Source: Puia dinghuensis (GTDB lineage: Bacteria > Bacteroidota > Bacteroidia > Chitinophagales > Chitinophagaceae). From it: a stretch of 39,480 nucleotides of DNA. The notes beneath the pieces are model-generated. The model searched no databases and was not told the origin of the DNA. It saw only the letters and a program-made list of their open reading frames with translations. Within the stretch, counting starts at the first letter, position 1. Every line of letters starts with the position of its first letter. The DNA lies in assembly GCA_026225275.1 (NCBI GenBank), contig JAMFSL010000168.1:1-39480 (forward strand), in the 5' to 3' direction. Below, piece after piece: positions 1 to 7,659 of this stretch. The translations under genes and the position numbers were made by a program.

Positions 1-2
1 AG

Positions 3-827
3 CAATTAGCTCCGTTAGTGGACAGCTCGAATTTGAATTGGATACAGGCGGGGAATCTGCGCCTGAAACCACAAAATGATAGAAAGGCGTATTTGACGTG
101 GTGGCATAATGGCCTGAAGCGGAAAAATCCTTTTAGTTATCGGTTAGCTGCGAGTGCCGGCTATGCCGTCGATTTTATTGCCATCAGGAACAAAGTGGAT
201 AGTTTGGGTAGAACCGTCAGTAGCCCGGTGAATGCGAGTGGGTATCATTCCATGTCGTTGAGTGGCGAGTTGAGGAAAAGCTACCAGTTGAACCCGGGTC
301 AATGGCAGCTGGCGCTGTTCCCTTCCTGGTCGGTCAGCCGGTCACCGATGTATCTGAATGATACGCTTTACTATTTTAATAATCAGTCCTGGTCGCTTAA
401 GCCGGCGGTTACCTATGGGTATGGAACGATTTTTACGACCAATCTTTCCGTTAAATTTTCGAAGACGATTAATAAGAATGCGGAAGAAGGCAATGCGCCA
501 TTGATCAATAAGACGGTTCAGTCTAATGTCAGTATGCTGTTGAATTGCACGAAACGATGGTCTATTGGGGCAGAAGCTATTTCCGTCAACAATGCGTTTG
601 AGGGGGGTAACCGGACTGCATATACCATTCTGAACGCACAAATGGTCTACAGATTATTAAAGGACCATACCGCTGAACTAAAATTTTCCGGAATGGATCT
701 GCTGAATCAAAATAGCGGATTGAATAATTACGGCGCCACCAATTCGTTGACCAGTTCACAGACGACCATGTTGGGGCGGTATTATATGGTCACGTTCGCC
801 TGGTATCCCAGAAAGTTCGGCAAATAG
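3..827 (+). CDS. Outer-membrane beta-barrel protein, C-terminal part (5' end outside window)
   Basis: The frame is open to the left edge of the window, so this is the C-terminal ~275 residues of a longer protein; the GTG at 18 is not a real start. The visible part consists of alternating hydrophobic/polar strands rich in Tyr, Trp, Asn and Ser. It includes the pattern DLLNQN near the end and finishes on an aromatic-rich strand (MVTFAWYPRKF), as in the TonB-dependent-receptor-like family Outer membrane beta-barrel protein 3 (PF14905-type). The role would be an outer-membrane porin/receptor, but the plug and N-terminal domains that could tell a substrate are not in view. The stop is 7 bases before the GT22 gene, which suggests co-transcription. 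Family assignment is from pattern recognition; a SusC-like receptor remains possible. Confidence 0.75.
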   Translation, partial: QLAPLVDSSNLNWIQAGNLRLKPQNDRKAYLTWWHNGLKRKNPFSYRLAASAGYAVDFIAIRNKVDSLGRTVSSPVNASGYHSMSLSGELRKSYQLNPGQWQLALFPSWSVSRSPMYLNDTLYYFNNQSWSLKPAVTYGYGTIFTTNLSVKFSKTINKNAEEGNAPLINKTVQSNVSMLLNCTKRWSIGAEAISVNNAFEGGNRTAYTILNAQMVYRLLKDHTAELKFSGMDLLNQNSGLNNYGATNSLTSSQTTMLGRYYMVTFAWYPRKFGK

Positions 828-834
828 AAGTGAT

Positions 835-2379
835 ATGGAAAACAAAAATTTGTCATTGATCGACCGGCATCAATATCTCATTGGGATGGCGGCGCTGATC
901 ACCTATACCGTTGCTGCCTGGCTCTCAAAAGGATATTATCACCCGGATGAGCATTTTCAAATTTTGGAGTTTGCTAATTTGAAGCTCGGCAAACTGAGCA
1001 GCCAGGACCTTCCCTGGGAATACGCCGCGGGTATGCGATCCTCTTTTCAGCCATGGATCGCTTATCTGAGTATAAAATGTCTAAGCCTGGCCGGCTGTTT
1101 GAATCCTTATTTGCAGACATTTTTTTTGCGCCTGTGTACGGGACTTTTTGCGGTTTATTCGATCTCCTGTTTTGTTCGGTCTAACCTTAGCGTTGTAGCT
1201 GAGCGTTTGCGTTTGGGATATATCTTCCTGTCTTATTTTTTATGGTTCCTGCCTTTTATCAATGTTCGGTTTAGCAGTGAGGCGTGGGCGGGGCTATGGT
1301 TTTTGTTGGCGGTCAGTCAGATTCCTGCTGACAGGCCATTGACGGCTACCGAATGGGTAAAGCTGGGCATTTTTTCCGGGATCGCTTTTCTGTGCCGTTT
1401 TCAGGCGGGATTTATGCTGCTGGGGCTGTTAGGCTGGCTTATTGTCGTTAAGAGGATATCCCGAAAACAAGTCGGATGGCTGCTGGTGATATGGATGATC
1501 ATCATCTTCTTGGGAATGATCCTCGACCGGTTGTATTACGGAAGATGGGTGCTGAGTGTATGGAATTATTTTGAGGCCAACATTGTAAATGGCGCTGCCG
1601 CGTCATTTGGAACGATGCCCTGGTATACTTTTATCTATCAGCTGATGACCGCTGCACTGTTTCCACTGGGGGTGCTGATGTTTTTGTGTCTTTTATTGGT
1701 TTTGATCGAAGACAGTAAATCGATACTGATTTGGTGTGTTTGTCCGCTGCTGGTTTGTCACCTGATTGTCGCTCACAAAGAGGTCAGATTTTTATTCCCC
1801 GTGGTCAATTTTATGCCGCTTTTGATCATCCGGGGGGCGCAGTATAGTCGGATGTATATGGCGCGGGTCCCGCTGGTTTGGGGAGGGGCGCCTGTCCCGC
1901 GGGTTTTTCGGAGGGTATTGGTGTATGCGTTTTTGGTGATCGGTATTTGTGCAAATTGTGTTGCGTTGGGCACCGCTATTTTTCTGGCTCCTTCTTATGG
2001 AAGAATAGCTTTGACGCAATTTGTTTACGACCATTATCCCACCCGTCCCGTCACTATTTATTCATTGAGTAAAGATGAAGTGAACCCTTTTGTTCCTTTT
2101 GCCTTTTTGCGGCAATCCTTTTATGAGATGCCGAATGTCAGTCAGAAGCCAATAGACAGGTATGAGAATCTAAAAAAGGCGATGTTCGATCATGATGGGG
2201 TGACGCTGCTGGTTTTCCGGAAATATGAATTAGATAATCCGGTACTGGTCAATAAGCTGGATCAGTTGAAATTTCAGGAAGTGTATAATGGTAACCCGGA
2301 CTGGGCCTTGAACATTGCGGGTCTTTATTTCGACGACCTGGAAAACGGTGAGTATGTCATTTATGGAAAGAAATTGTAG
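835..2379 (+). CDS. GT22-type mannosyltransferase (ALG9/PIG-B-like), integral membrane
   Basis: This 514-residue protein has roughly ten hydrophobic segments and an N-terminal first helix followed by the motif HPDEHFQ (about residue 40). HPDE after the first transmembrane helix is the hallmark of the dolichol-phosphate-mannose-type GT-C family GT22, known from eukaryotic GPI and N-glycan mannosyltransferases and from some bacteria. Also in keeping are the sequence SSFQPW shortly after, and the HKEVRFLFPV segment near residue 313, which matches the conserved HKE-RF region of the family. The expected role is transfer of a hexose from a polyprenyl-phosphate sugar to an acceptor on the outer face of the inner membrane; the acceptor is unknown. 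It starts 7 bases after the beta-barrel gene. Both genes look more T-rich and GGG/TTT-rich in codon use than the C-rich genes further right. Confidence 0.8.
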   Translation: MENKNLSLIDRHQYLIGMAALITYTVAAWLSKGYYHPDEHFQILEFANLKLGKLSSQDLPWEYAAGMRSSFQPWIAYLSIKCLSLAGCLNPYLQTFFLRLCTGLFAVYSISCFVRSNLSVVAERLRLGYIFLSYFLWFLPFINVRFSSEAWAGLWFLLAVSQIPADRPLTATEWVKLGIFSGIAFLCRFQAGFMLLGLLGWLIVVKRISRKQVGWLLVIWMIIIFLGMILDRLYYGRWVLSVWNYFEANIVNGAAASFGTMPWYTFIYQLMTAALFPLGVLMFLCLLLVLIEDSKSILIWCVCPLLVCHLIVAHKEVRFLFPVVNFMPLLIIRGAQYSRMYMARVPLVWGGAPVPRVFRRVLVYAFLVIGICANCVALGTAIFLAPSYGRIALTQFVYDHYPTRPVTIYSLSKDEVNPFVPFAFLRQSFYEMPNVSQKPIDRYENLKKAMFDHDGVTLLVFRKYELDNPVLVNKLDQLKFQEVYNGNPDWALNIAGLYFDDLENGEYVIYGKKL

Positions 2380-2402
2380 TGGTAAATTGTCCGAATGTAT
2401 AC

Positions 2403-2440
2403 AAAAAAAGAGAGGCTCACATTACTGTGAACCTCTCTTT
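2403..2440 (-). terminator. Rho-independent terminator of tRNA-Ser
   Basis: Read on the minus strand, a hairpin with stem AAAGAGAGG/CCTCTCTTT, one mismatch, a further 4-bp stem GTGA/TCAC and a 6-base loop is followed by seven T. It lies directly after the tRNA 3' end. The stem also lies 24 bases after the stop of the convergent mannosyltransferase gene, but its U-tract in that direction is weak. Confidence 0.85.
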
Positions 2441-2441
2441 G

Positions 2442-2528
2442 CGGAGAGTAAGAGATTCGAACTCTTGATACCCTTTCGAGTATACACACTTTCCAGGCGT
2501 GCTCCTTCAACCACTCGGACAACTCTCC
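2442..2528 (-). tRNA. tRNA-Ser (anticodon GGA)
   Basis: The minus strand folds into an 87-nt class II tRNA. The acceptor stem GGAGAGT pairs with ACTCTCC and is followed by discriminator G73, the normal serine identity base. The anticodon stem CACGC/GTGTG encloses the loop CTGGAAA, giving anticodon GGA (serine UCC/UCU). A long variable arm follows, and the T arm contains TTCGAAT. CCA is not encoded: the genomic bases after the discriminator are CAA. A terminator follows within a few bases. Confidence 0.97.
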
Positions 2529-2578
2529 TGGTTGCCTCACGGCATTCCGCGAGGGCTGCAAAAGTACAATTTCCCCGC

Positions 2579-3346
2579 TTACCTTCCGAATATTTTTTGA
2601 GCATTCTCCGTCGTGATCCGCGCCACTTCTTCCACGGCAACACCCTTCACTTCCGCCAGTTTCGCCGCGATATATTTCAGGTAGCTGCTCTCGTTACGCT
2701 TGCCCCGGAAAGGCACCGGCGAGAGATAAGGCGCATCCGTCTCCAGCACCAAAAACTCCAGCGGGATCTCACGGATCGCATCCGGCAAGCCCGAATTTTT
2801 ATAAGTCAATACCCCGCCAATCCCCAGGTAAAACCCCAGGCCCATTACTTCGTGCGCCGCATGTGCGTCCCCGCTGAAACAGTGAAATATCCCTCTTACT
2901 CCCTCCGACTGGAACTCCCTCACCACCCCGATACTCTCCGACATCGACTCCCGCGAATGGATCACGATCGGGATATCATATTGCAGCGCCCACCTTATCT
3001 GCTGCCGGAAGGCCTGGTATTGCTCTTTTTCAAAGGTGCGGTCATGATAAAAGTCGAGCCCGATCTCGCCAAGGGCCACCCATGAGCGTCGGGATAGCTC
3101 AGTTTCGACAAAATGTAGCTCGGTAAGGAAGTCGGCTTTAACATGACAGGGATGTAAGCCAGTCATGCCGAAGCAGGATTCGGGGTATCGGGCTTCCAGG
3201 TCCAGCAGGGCCGGGTGACAATGACTATCGATTGCCGGTAGATAAAATCGTTCAACCCCTTCTTTTTCAGCACGCTGTATCGTTTCCGCCTGGTCGCGGG
3301 CAAAGTCCTTTCCATATAAGTGACAATGCGTATCAATCATTTTCAT
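2579..3346 (-). CDS. TatD family metal-dependent deoxyribonuclease/hydrolase
   Basis: This 255-residue protein matches the usual length of TatD-family TIM-barrel hydrolases. Visible metal and catalytic positions are DTHCH at residues 5-9, the glutamate of EIGLDFY (E94), H130 in IVIHSR, H155 in IFHCFSG and D204 in LETDAPYL, all characteristic of the family. Known members act as 3'-5' exonucleases or D-amino-acyl-tRNA/DNA repair enzymes in the cytoplasm. The start is one of two ATGs two codons apart (MKM). An A/T-rich GATATTTG element resembling a -7 box lies only a few bases upstream, so the leader may be very short. It is monocistronic, with tRNA-Ser downstream. Confidence 0.95.
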   Translation of the reverse strand: MKMIDTHCHLYGKDFARDQAETIQRAEKEGVERFYLPAIDSHCHPALLDLEARYPESCFGMTGLHPCHVKADFLTELHFVETELSRRSWVALGEIGLDFYHDRTFEKEQYQAFRQQIRWALQYDIPIVIHSRESMSESIGVVREFQSEGVRGIFHCFSGDAHAAHEVMGLGFYLGIGGVLTYKNSGLPDAIREIPLEFLVLETDAPYLSPVPFRGKRNESSYLKYIAAKLAEVKGVAVEEVARITTENAQKIFGR

Positions 3347-3507
3347 ACTACAAATATCCCCAAAAGCCTTGATTTAACATCTCATCTTCATATTCGTAAA
3401 ATCACAATATGTTCGCCCATTGAAGCTCAATTACCTCGGCCTCCCCAAGCCCAACCCGCAATACCAGAAAATTCGTCAGTCGGACCTGACTAAATTACTT
3501 TGTGCAA

Positions 3508-3598
3508 ATAAAAAAAAGATTTACCTTTAAATCAGTTTTCATAGGGTACGGATTAAAAACGGGCCAGGGTGTCTACCCAGGCCCAATTTATTTTTTAT
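3508..3598 (+). ncRNA. Possible small RNA ending at an orphan terminator
   Basis: A plus-strand element TTCG-N19-TTACTTTG (3472-3502) resembles the Bacteroidota -33/-7 promoter with one deviation in each box. About 60 bases downstream is a strong terminator (3561-3598), with no plausible ATG-initiated coding sequence between. Transcription from here would give an RNA of about 85-90 nt. This is an inference from promoter-like and terminator signals only. The same hairpin could instead terminate the minus-strand deacetylase operon. The only reading frame, 3420-3530, needs a TTG start and encodes 36 residues. Confidence 0.2.
3561..3598. terminator. Strong bidirectional terminator hairpin
   Basis: GGGCC-A-GGGT, loop GTCT, ACCC-A-GGCCC forms a 9-bp stem with a single A-A mismatch. 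On the plus strand it is followed by AATTTATTTTTTATT; on the minus strand by GTTTTTAAT. No plus-strand gene precedes it. On the minus strand it lies about 170 bases after the stop of the polysaccharide deacetylase gene and would stop read-through into tatD. Confidence 0.75.
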
Positions 3599-3603
3599 TC
3601 CAA

Positions 3604-3683
3604 AATTGGTAATTTGTCCCACTTTGGATCTTAAGTTGCCCTTTTGGATTTTTAGTTACCCTCTTGGATCTTCACCTACCCGA
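3604..3683. repeat. 20-nt imperfect tandem repeat, three copies plus one degenerate copy
   Basis: Copies lie at 3624-3643, 3644-3663 and 3664-3683, each beginning TTGGAT(C/T)TT and ending in a (G/A)CCC(T/G)-like segment. A more diverged copy precedes them from about 3604. They sit in the 419-base gene-free gap between tatD and the deacetylase. The rest of that gap holds the terminator at 3561, the possible small RNA, and a C-rich stretch at 3700-3760 with AAAGTCCGTC twice. Tandem 20-nt blocks of this kind are also seen at ends of IS21-type elements, but no transposase or matching opposite end is present here. Confidence 0.7.
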
Positions 3684-3765
3684 TAACGTAGCATCCTGCC
3701 CCGTCTCACCCTAACCTCATCGCCTAAAGTCCGTCCATTCCCCGTCCCTGTCCGCCAAAAGTCCG

Positions 3766-4389
3766 TCAACGGATAACCTCAAATCGATATCCCAAACCCG
3801 AAAAATGTTTCAGCACTGCCGGCAACGCACTCCGTAGCCGATCAAATGCTTTTTCACTATCGTGAAACACGACGATCGATCCCGGTCGCGCATGACTCAT
3901 CACATAACGGGCACACCGATCCGCAGTTAACGACCGGTCAAAGTCCGCACTCAAAACCTGCCACATGATGATCTTGTAATGTAAAGGCTCCGATTGAAGC
4001 AAAGAGGCCTGCAACTTACTGATCCGCCCGTACGGCGGCCTGAACAGATCCGAGTCGATCAGCCGGGCGGCATCGCGAATATTCTCCAGGTAGCGCTTAT
4101 CATCCACCTTCCACCCATTGAGATGGTCGTAAGTATGATTGCCCACCCGGTGGCCCTCCAATAAAGTCCTGCGGTATAACTGCGGATAGGCCTCTACGTT
4201 CTTTCCAATACAAAAGAAGGTGGCCCGGGCATCGTATTTTTTCAGCTCGTCCAGCACAAAAGGAGTAGCTACGGGATGTGGCCCGTCGTCAAAACTCAGA
4301 TACAACACTTTTTCCTTCGTGGGAATTTGCCAGATCAGGCCGCGATAGATCGTCTTCAGCCACCAGGGCGTATTGACAAGGTAAAACAT
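3766..4389 (-). CDS. Polysaccharide deacetylase (NodB/CE4 family)
   Basis: A 207-residue protein made almost wholly of a NodB homology domain. Motif 1 is SFDDGP at 32-37 (catalytic base and metal Asp), motif 2 is NHTYDH at 84-89 (two metal histidines), motif 3 is RPPYG at 117-121, and VFHDS at 174-178 is motif 5. All key CE4 residues are present, so metal-dependent N- or O-deacetylation of a glycan is expected. There is no clear signal peptide, although residues 1-22 are hydrophobic/aromatic and could be a membrane anchor. The start lies 11 bases after the stop of the exported ARPP-1-like gene, so the two form an operon. Substrate (peptidoglycan, chitin oligomer or exopolysaccharide) cannot be told. 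Confidence 0.93.
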   Translation of the reverse strand: MFYLVNTPWWLKTIYRGLIWQIPTKEKVLYLSFDDGPHPVATPFVLDELKKYDARATFFCIGKNVEAYPQLYRRTLLEGHRVGNHTYDHLNGWKVDDKRYLENIRDAARLIDSDLFRPPYGRISKLQASLLQSEPLHYKIIMWQVLSADFDRSLTADRCARYVMSHARPGSIVVFHDSEKAFDRLRSALPAVLKHFSGLGYRFEVIR

Positions 4390-4400
4390 AGAGTGGCAAG

Positions 4401-5342
4401 TTACGGCGTTTCTTTTTGAAACGTATTGACATGCACTACCATCCCCGCTTCGCGGAAAATCATTCCATTATCCTTCACAAAGGCTTCCTGTGAGGGTTCA
4501 TCTTTTAATAGCTTGTCCATATACCGGTGTACCGGCGGATCCTTCAGCGTCACGGGAGCCCCCGCATTGATCGCCTCGTCAATATACCCATGCAACAGCG
4601 GATCTGCCTGGTTATAGAAAAGATCCGTTGAATTGTAGACATCACTGCCTATTATCTTATCCCCGGAAATCGCCACAAACCCCACTACATTGCTGTCCGT
4701 CCGCGCCAGCTTGTCCCTGAAGAAACGGAAATATTCGTCCGACGCCGCGATGTACTTCTTATCCTGGTAACGCGACAGATAGGCCAGACTGTTATTCTTA
4801 AATCCGCTCGCCTGAAGCTGCCGGTCCACCTCCCGCCAGATCAGCACCTGGTTATGCGCAGAGTCCAGCACCTTCCGCAGATCGGTATTCGCATAGTTGC
4901 CGTAACCGAATTTCTTTTCCTTCTCACTCCACCTGCCTTCCTCCACACACATCACCGGCACATACTGATCCTTCTCCGAAGGACGGAGTATAGTGTCCCG
5001 GATGATCATGCGGTCCTGACGCCCGCCCGAAATAATCTCCCCGCCGGATATATATACCGATTTGTTAGAATGCGTGTTAAACCGCAGCCAATGCACATTG
5101 TCGAATGACGTCGTTCCCCGCTCCGTCACCGAGACCAACCCCTTGTTCAGGGCCTGGCTCAGCGTGACCACATCCCCCGTTGCCGGCGGCATTCCCCCCG
5201 GATTCTTCCGCCGGATAGGCACAATCTTGAGATTCTTGAATTGCCACGCACTGTCATAGTCGACATACACCGTCTCGTAAGTGATTTGGGCCTCAGCCGA
5301 CAGCAAGCAAAAAAGCAGCCCTAAAGTCAGAAGGAATTTCAC
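4401..5342 (-). CDS. Exported ARPP-1/DUF6569-like protein
   Basis: A 313-residue protein with a clear type I signal peptide (MKFLLTLGLLFCLLSAEAQ). The mature part shows LSQALNKGLVSVTE, then GGEIISGGRQDRM, then VPVMCVEEGRW, a pattern I recognise from the ARPP-1 domain (ARG and rhodanese-phosphatase-superfamily-associated protein; listed as DUF6569). That domain has no established biochemical activity known to me. The protein is probably periplasmic or surface-exposed. It is the first gene of an operon with the NodB deacetylase, which suggests a cell-envelope context. It is divergent from gltX, with 83 bases between the starts. The domain name is recalled and would need a profile search to confirm. 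Confidence 0.7.
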   Translation of the reverse strand: MKFLLTLGLLFCLLSAEAQITYETVYVDYDSAWQFKNLKIVPIRRKNPGGMPPATGDVVTLSQALNKGLVSVTERGTTSFDNVHWLRFNTHSNKSVYISGGEIISGGRQDRMIIRDTILRPSEKDQYVPVMCVEEGRWSEKEKKFGYGNYANTDLRKVLDSAHNQVLIWREVDRQLQASGFKNNSLAYLSRYQDKKYIAASDEYFRFFRDKLARTDSNVVGFVAISGDKIIGSDVYNSTDLFYNQADPLLHGYIDEAINAGAPVTLKDPPVHRYMDKLLKDEPSQEAFVKDNGMIFREAGMVVHVNTFQKETP

Positions 5343-5411
5343 GATAGATGGGTCATTTTATGTGTATCCGCAGTTATCGTTTCGTAACGTCGAATCTGGT
5401 GATTTATTGGG

Positions 5412-5419
5412 TACATTTG
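5412..5419 (+). promoter_or_regulatory. Perfect -7 box (TACATTTG) close to the gltX start
   Basis: TACATTTG matches the Bacteroidota sigma-A -7 consensus TAnnTTTG exactly and ends 6 bases before the gltX ATG at 5426. No TTTG is found at the usual 19-21 base distance upstream; the nearest is a TTCG at 5381. If used, transcription would begin at or next to the start codon, giving a leaderless or near-leaderless mRNA. Confidence 0.4.
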
Positions 5420-5425
5420 TGCCCT

Positions 5426-6961
5426 ATGAGCAAAAAAGTAAGGCTGCGATTTGCCCCCAGCCCGACAGGGGGCCTTCACCTCGGCGGTGTAAGGACCGTA
5501 CTTTATAATTACCTGTTCGCCCGCCAGCACGGCGGCGAGTTCATCCTCCGGATCGAAGATACAGACCAGACCCGCTATGTGTCCGGCGCAGAAGAATATA
5601 TCATCGACTGCCTCAAATGGTGCGGCCTCGAACCCGACGAAGGCCCCCACAAAGGCGGCCCCTTCGGCCCATATAGACAAAGCGAACGGAAGGTCCTCGG
5701 CATCTATGAAAAATATGCCCGCCAGCTGGTAGAACAAGGCTACGCTTATTATGCCTTCGACACGCCGGAAGAACTGGAACAAATGCGGGAAAAATTCAAG
5801 ACGCCCGAAAACCCTTCTCCTCAGTACGGCCATACTCTCCGGCACCGGATGCGCAATTCGCTGCACTTGCCCGATGATGAAACCCAGCAGTTGCTGGCCG
5901 CCGGTACTCCCTATACGATCCGCATCAAAGTTGACCCTGGTCAGCAGATCAGCTTCACCGATATGATCCGTGGCGAGGTAACTTTTTCAACCGACGGCAT
6001 CGACGATAAAGTACTACTGAAGGCAGACGGGATGCCTACTTATCACCTGGCCGTCGTTGTCGACGATTTCCTCATGGAGATCAGCCACGCCTTCCGCGGG
6101 GAAGAATGGCTGCCCAGTGCCCCAGTCCACATCCTCCTCTGGCGATACCTCTTCGGCGAAGATAAAATGCCCAAGTGGGCCCACCTGCCACTCATCCTCA
6201 AGCCTGATGGGAATGGCAAACTGAGCAAGCGTGATGGTGACCGACTCGGCTTCCCCGTCTTCGCCATGAACTGGACGGATCCCAAAACCGGCGAGGCCGC
6301 TACAGGTTTTCGCGAACGTGGTTTTCTCCCACAGGCCTTCGTCAATCTCCTCGCCGCCCTGGGATGGAATGACGGCACCAACCAGGAGCTCTACACCATC
6401 GACGAGCTCATCGAAAAATTTTCCATGGACCGCGTCCACAAAAGCGGAGCAAAATTCGATTTCGAAAAAGCCAAATGGTTCAACCACGAATGGATCAAAC
6501 AGCTGCCGGTCACTGCCTATAGCCCATTGGTAAAGGCCCTCTTTGACGAGCAGGGAATCCCTACCGAAGCAACCCACTTCGAAAAAATCCTCGAGCTGGT
6601 AAAAGACCGCTGCACCGTGCTGCCCGACTTCATCCCCAATGCGGGATTCTTCTTTCAACGACCCGCCACCATCGACCTGGCCGCCTTCCAGCCCAAGTGG
6701 ACCCCGGCCAAACAATTATTTTTTGTGGAATTGATCCGCCAATGGCAGCTCGAACAGGGCTGGGATTCCCATACGCTGGAGACAGGGTTCAAAGAAATGG
6801 CAGCCGCCGCCACCATCAAACCCGGTGAACTGCTGCTGCCGCTGCGTATTATGCTGGTGGGAGGAAAATTCGGTCCGCACGTCTTTGATATCGTCGCCCT
6901 GTTGGGCCGCCAGGAGACCATTGACCGCGTCAAACATGTCCTGAGTCTGATGCCCGCGTAG
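5426..6961 (+). CDS. gltX: Glutamate--tRNA ligase
   Basis: Class I aminoacyl-tRNA synthetase that charges tRNA-Glu with glutamate. The frame is open from 5348, but the conserved protein begins at the ATG at 5426 (MSKKVRLRFAPSPTG), giving 511 residues, a normal length. PSPTGGLHLGG at 11-21 is the HIGH-type ATP site and KLSKR at 265-269 is the KMSKS loop. The C-terminal half is the helical anticodon-binding region. Zinc-binding cysteines after the connective peptide are not apparent. It is monocistronic and converges on the XRE gene with only two bases between the stop codons and no terminator in the gap. Confidence 0.98.
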   Translation: MSKKVRLRFAPSPTGGLHLGGVRTVLYNYLFARQHGGEFILRIEDTDQTRYVSGAEEYIIDCLKWCGLEPDEGPHKGGPFGPYRQSERKVLGIYEKYARQLVEQGYAYYAFDTPEELEQMREKFKTPENPSPQYGHTLRHRMRNSLHLPDDETQQLLAAGTPYTIRIKVDPGQQISFTDMIRGEVTFSTDGIDDKVLLKADGMPTYHLAVVVDDFLMEISHAFRGEEWLPSAPVHILLWRYLFGEDKMPKWAHLPLILKPDGNGKLSKRDGDRLGFPVFAMNWTDPKTGEAATGFRERGFLPQAFVNLLAALGWNDGTNQELYTIDELIEKFSMDRVHKSGAKFDFEKAKWFNHEWIKQLPVTAYSPLVKALFDEQGIPTEATHFEKILELVKDRCTVLPDFIPNAGFFFQRPATIDLAAFQPKWTPAKQLFFVELIRQWQLEQGWDSHTLETGFKEMAAAATIKPGELLLPLRIMLVGGKFGPHVFDIVALLGRQETIDRVKHVLSLMPA

Positions 6962-6963
6962 GC

Positions 6964-7659
6964 TTATGACCTGATAAACGGTATCGTCAGTCCAAACATC
7001 GCCCGCTTGCTTTGGCCGATGCGGAACGTAGCCACTATCGTCCTGCAGATATTCCACGCGTATAATGCATACAAGAAGTAGGCATATTGCATTGGGTTGG
7101 GGAGCCAGTCAACTTCCGTATGAAAAAATGGCTGATACCCGAAAAGTCCTGTGCCAACGACCAGAACCAGCAGCCATGTGATCTGGAAATTAACAATCTG
7201 CCGTCCCACCTCCTGCACATCGGCGATCGTCTCCCGCTTCATCAGCCATAGCGCCAATGGCGCAGCAAGGCCCAATAAGGGAAAAAGCAGGAAAGCCAAT
7301 GGCGACAGGGTCAGCAGGGTCAGGTAACTCCGGTCTGTTTTCAGAGCCGCACCGGCCGATGTCTCCGCACTTGCCGATGTCTCCGCACCTGCCATCCGTC
7401 TAATCGATGTCCCAGTACCTGCTGCCTGCCCGACTGACGGCAGCTGCAAGTCTTCGATAGCCACTCCCAGCACCTCCGCTATTCTTTTCAGACTGTCCCC
7501 CCTGGGTTGGGTCTCCCCGGTTTCGATGCGTTGAATCGTCCTGGTACTCAATTGTGTCCTTTCGGCCAGTTCCTCCTGTGAAAGAGCCGCCCGAAGCCGG
7601 TATTCCCTGATAATCGAACCAGGCGTCGAATGGGCCGCCGACATTGTTGGGTCAGTCAT
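6964..7659 (-). CDS. Membrane-anchored XRE-family regulator with DUF4870-like domain
   Basis: A 231-residue protein with two parts. Residues 14-70 are a Cro/C1-type helix-turn-helix (LSQEELAERTQLSTRTIQRIE). After an Ala/Ser/Thr-rich linker (75-107), residues 110-215 hold about four hydrophobic segments with LALWLMKRE and VNFQITW, the pattern of DUF4870 (PF09685-type) membrane domains. The combination implies a DNA-binding regulator tethered to the inner membrane; its target is unknown. The linker is built partly from an 18-nt tandem repeat at 7355-7390. A TATTTTTG -7-like box lies at 7683-7690. It is divergent from the enoyl-CoA hydratase gene, a possible target. Confidence 0.85.
   Translation of the reverse strand: MTDPTMSAAHSTPGSIIREYRLRAALSQEELAERTQLSTRTIQRIETGETQPRGDSLKRIAEVLGVAIEDLQLPSVGQAAGTGTSIRRMAGAETSASAETSAGAALKTDRSYLTLLTLSPLAFLLFPLLGLAAPLALWLMKRETIADVQEVGRQIVNFQITWLLVLVVGTGLFGYQPFFHTEVDWLPNPMQYAYFLYALYAWNICRTIVATFRIGQSKRAMFGLTIPFIRS
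7355..7390. repeat. 18-nt tandem duplication inside the XRE gene linker
   Basis: Two copies, 7355-7372 and 7373-7390, differ only near the last bases (CACTT versus CACCT). A third, eroded copy seems to follow at about 7403-7420. In the protein this gives the ETSAxA repeats of the flexible linker between the HTH and the membrane domain. The unit length preserves the reading frame. Confidence 0.75.

Noticed and set aside
2315-3085. Plus-strand reading frame running through tRNA-Ser and tatD
   Set aside because: It crosses a tRNA gene and its terminator and lies antisense to a conserved hydrolase.
3420-3530. Small plus-strand gene (36 residues) starting at TTG
   Set aside because: No ATG, no ribosome-binding site and no recognisable similarity; kept only as context for the possible small RNA.
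3604-3683. CRISPR array
   Set aside because: Units are directly adjacent with no spacers, and no cas gene is present.
6014-6715. Long minus-strand reading frame opposite gltX
   Set aside because: It is the mirror of a strongly conserved gene and its translation shows no domain; codon structure of gltX explains it.
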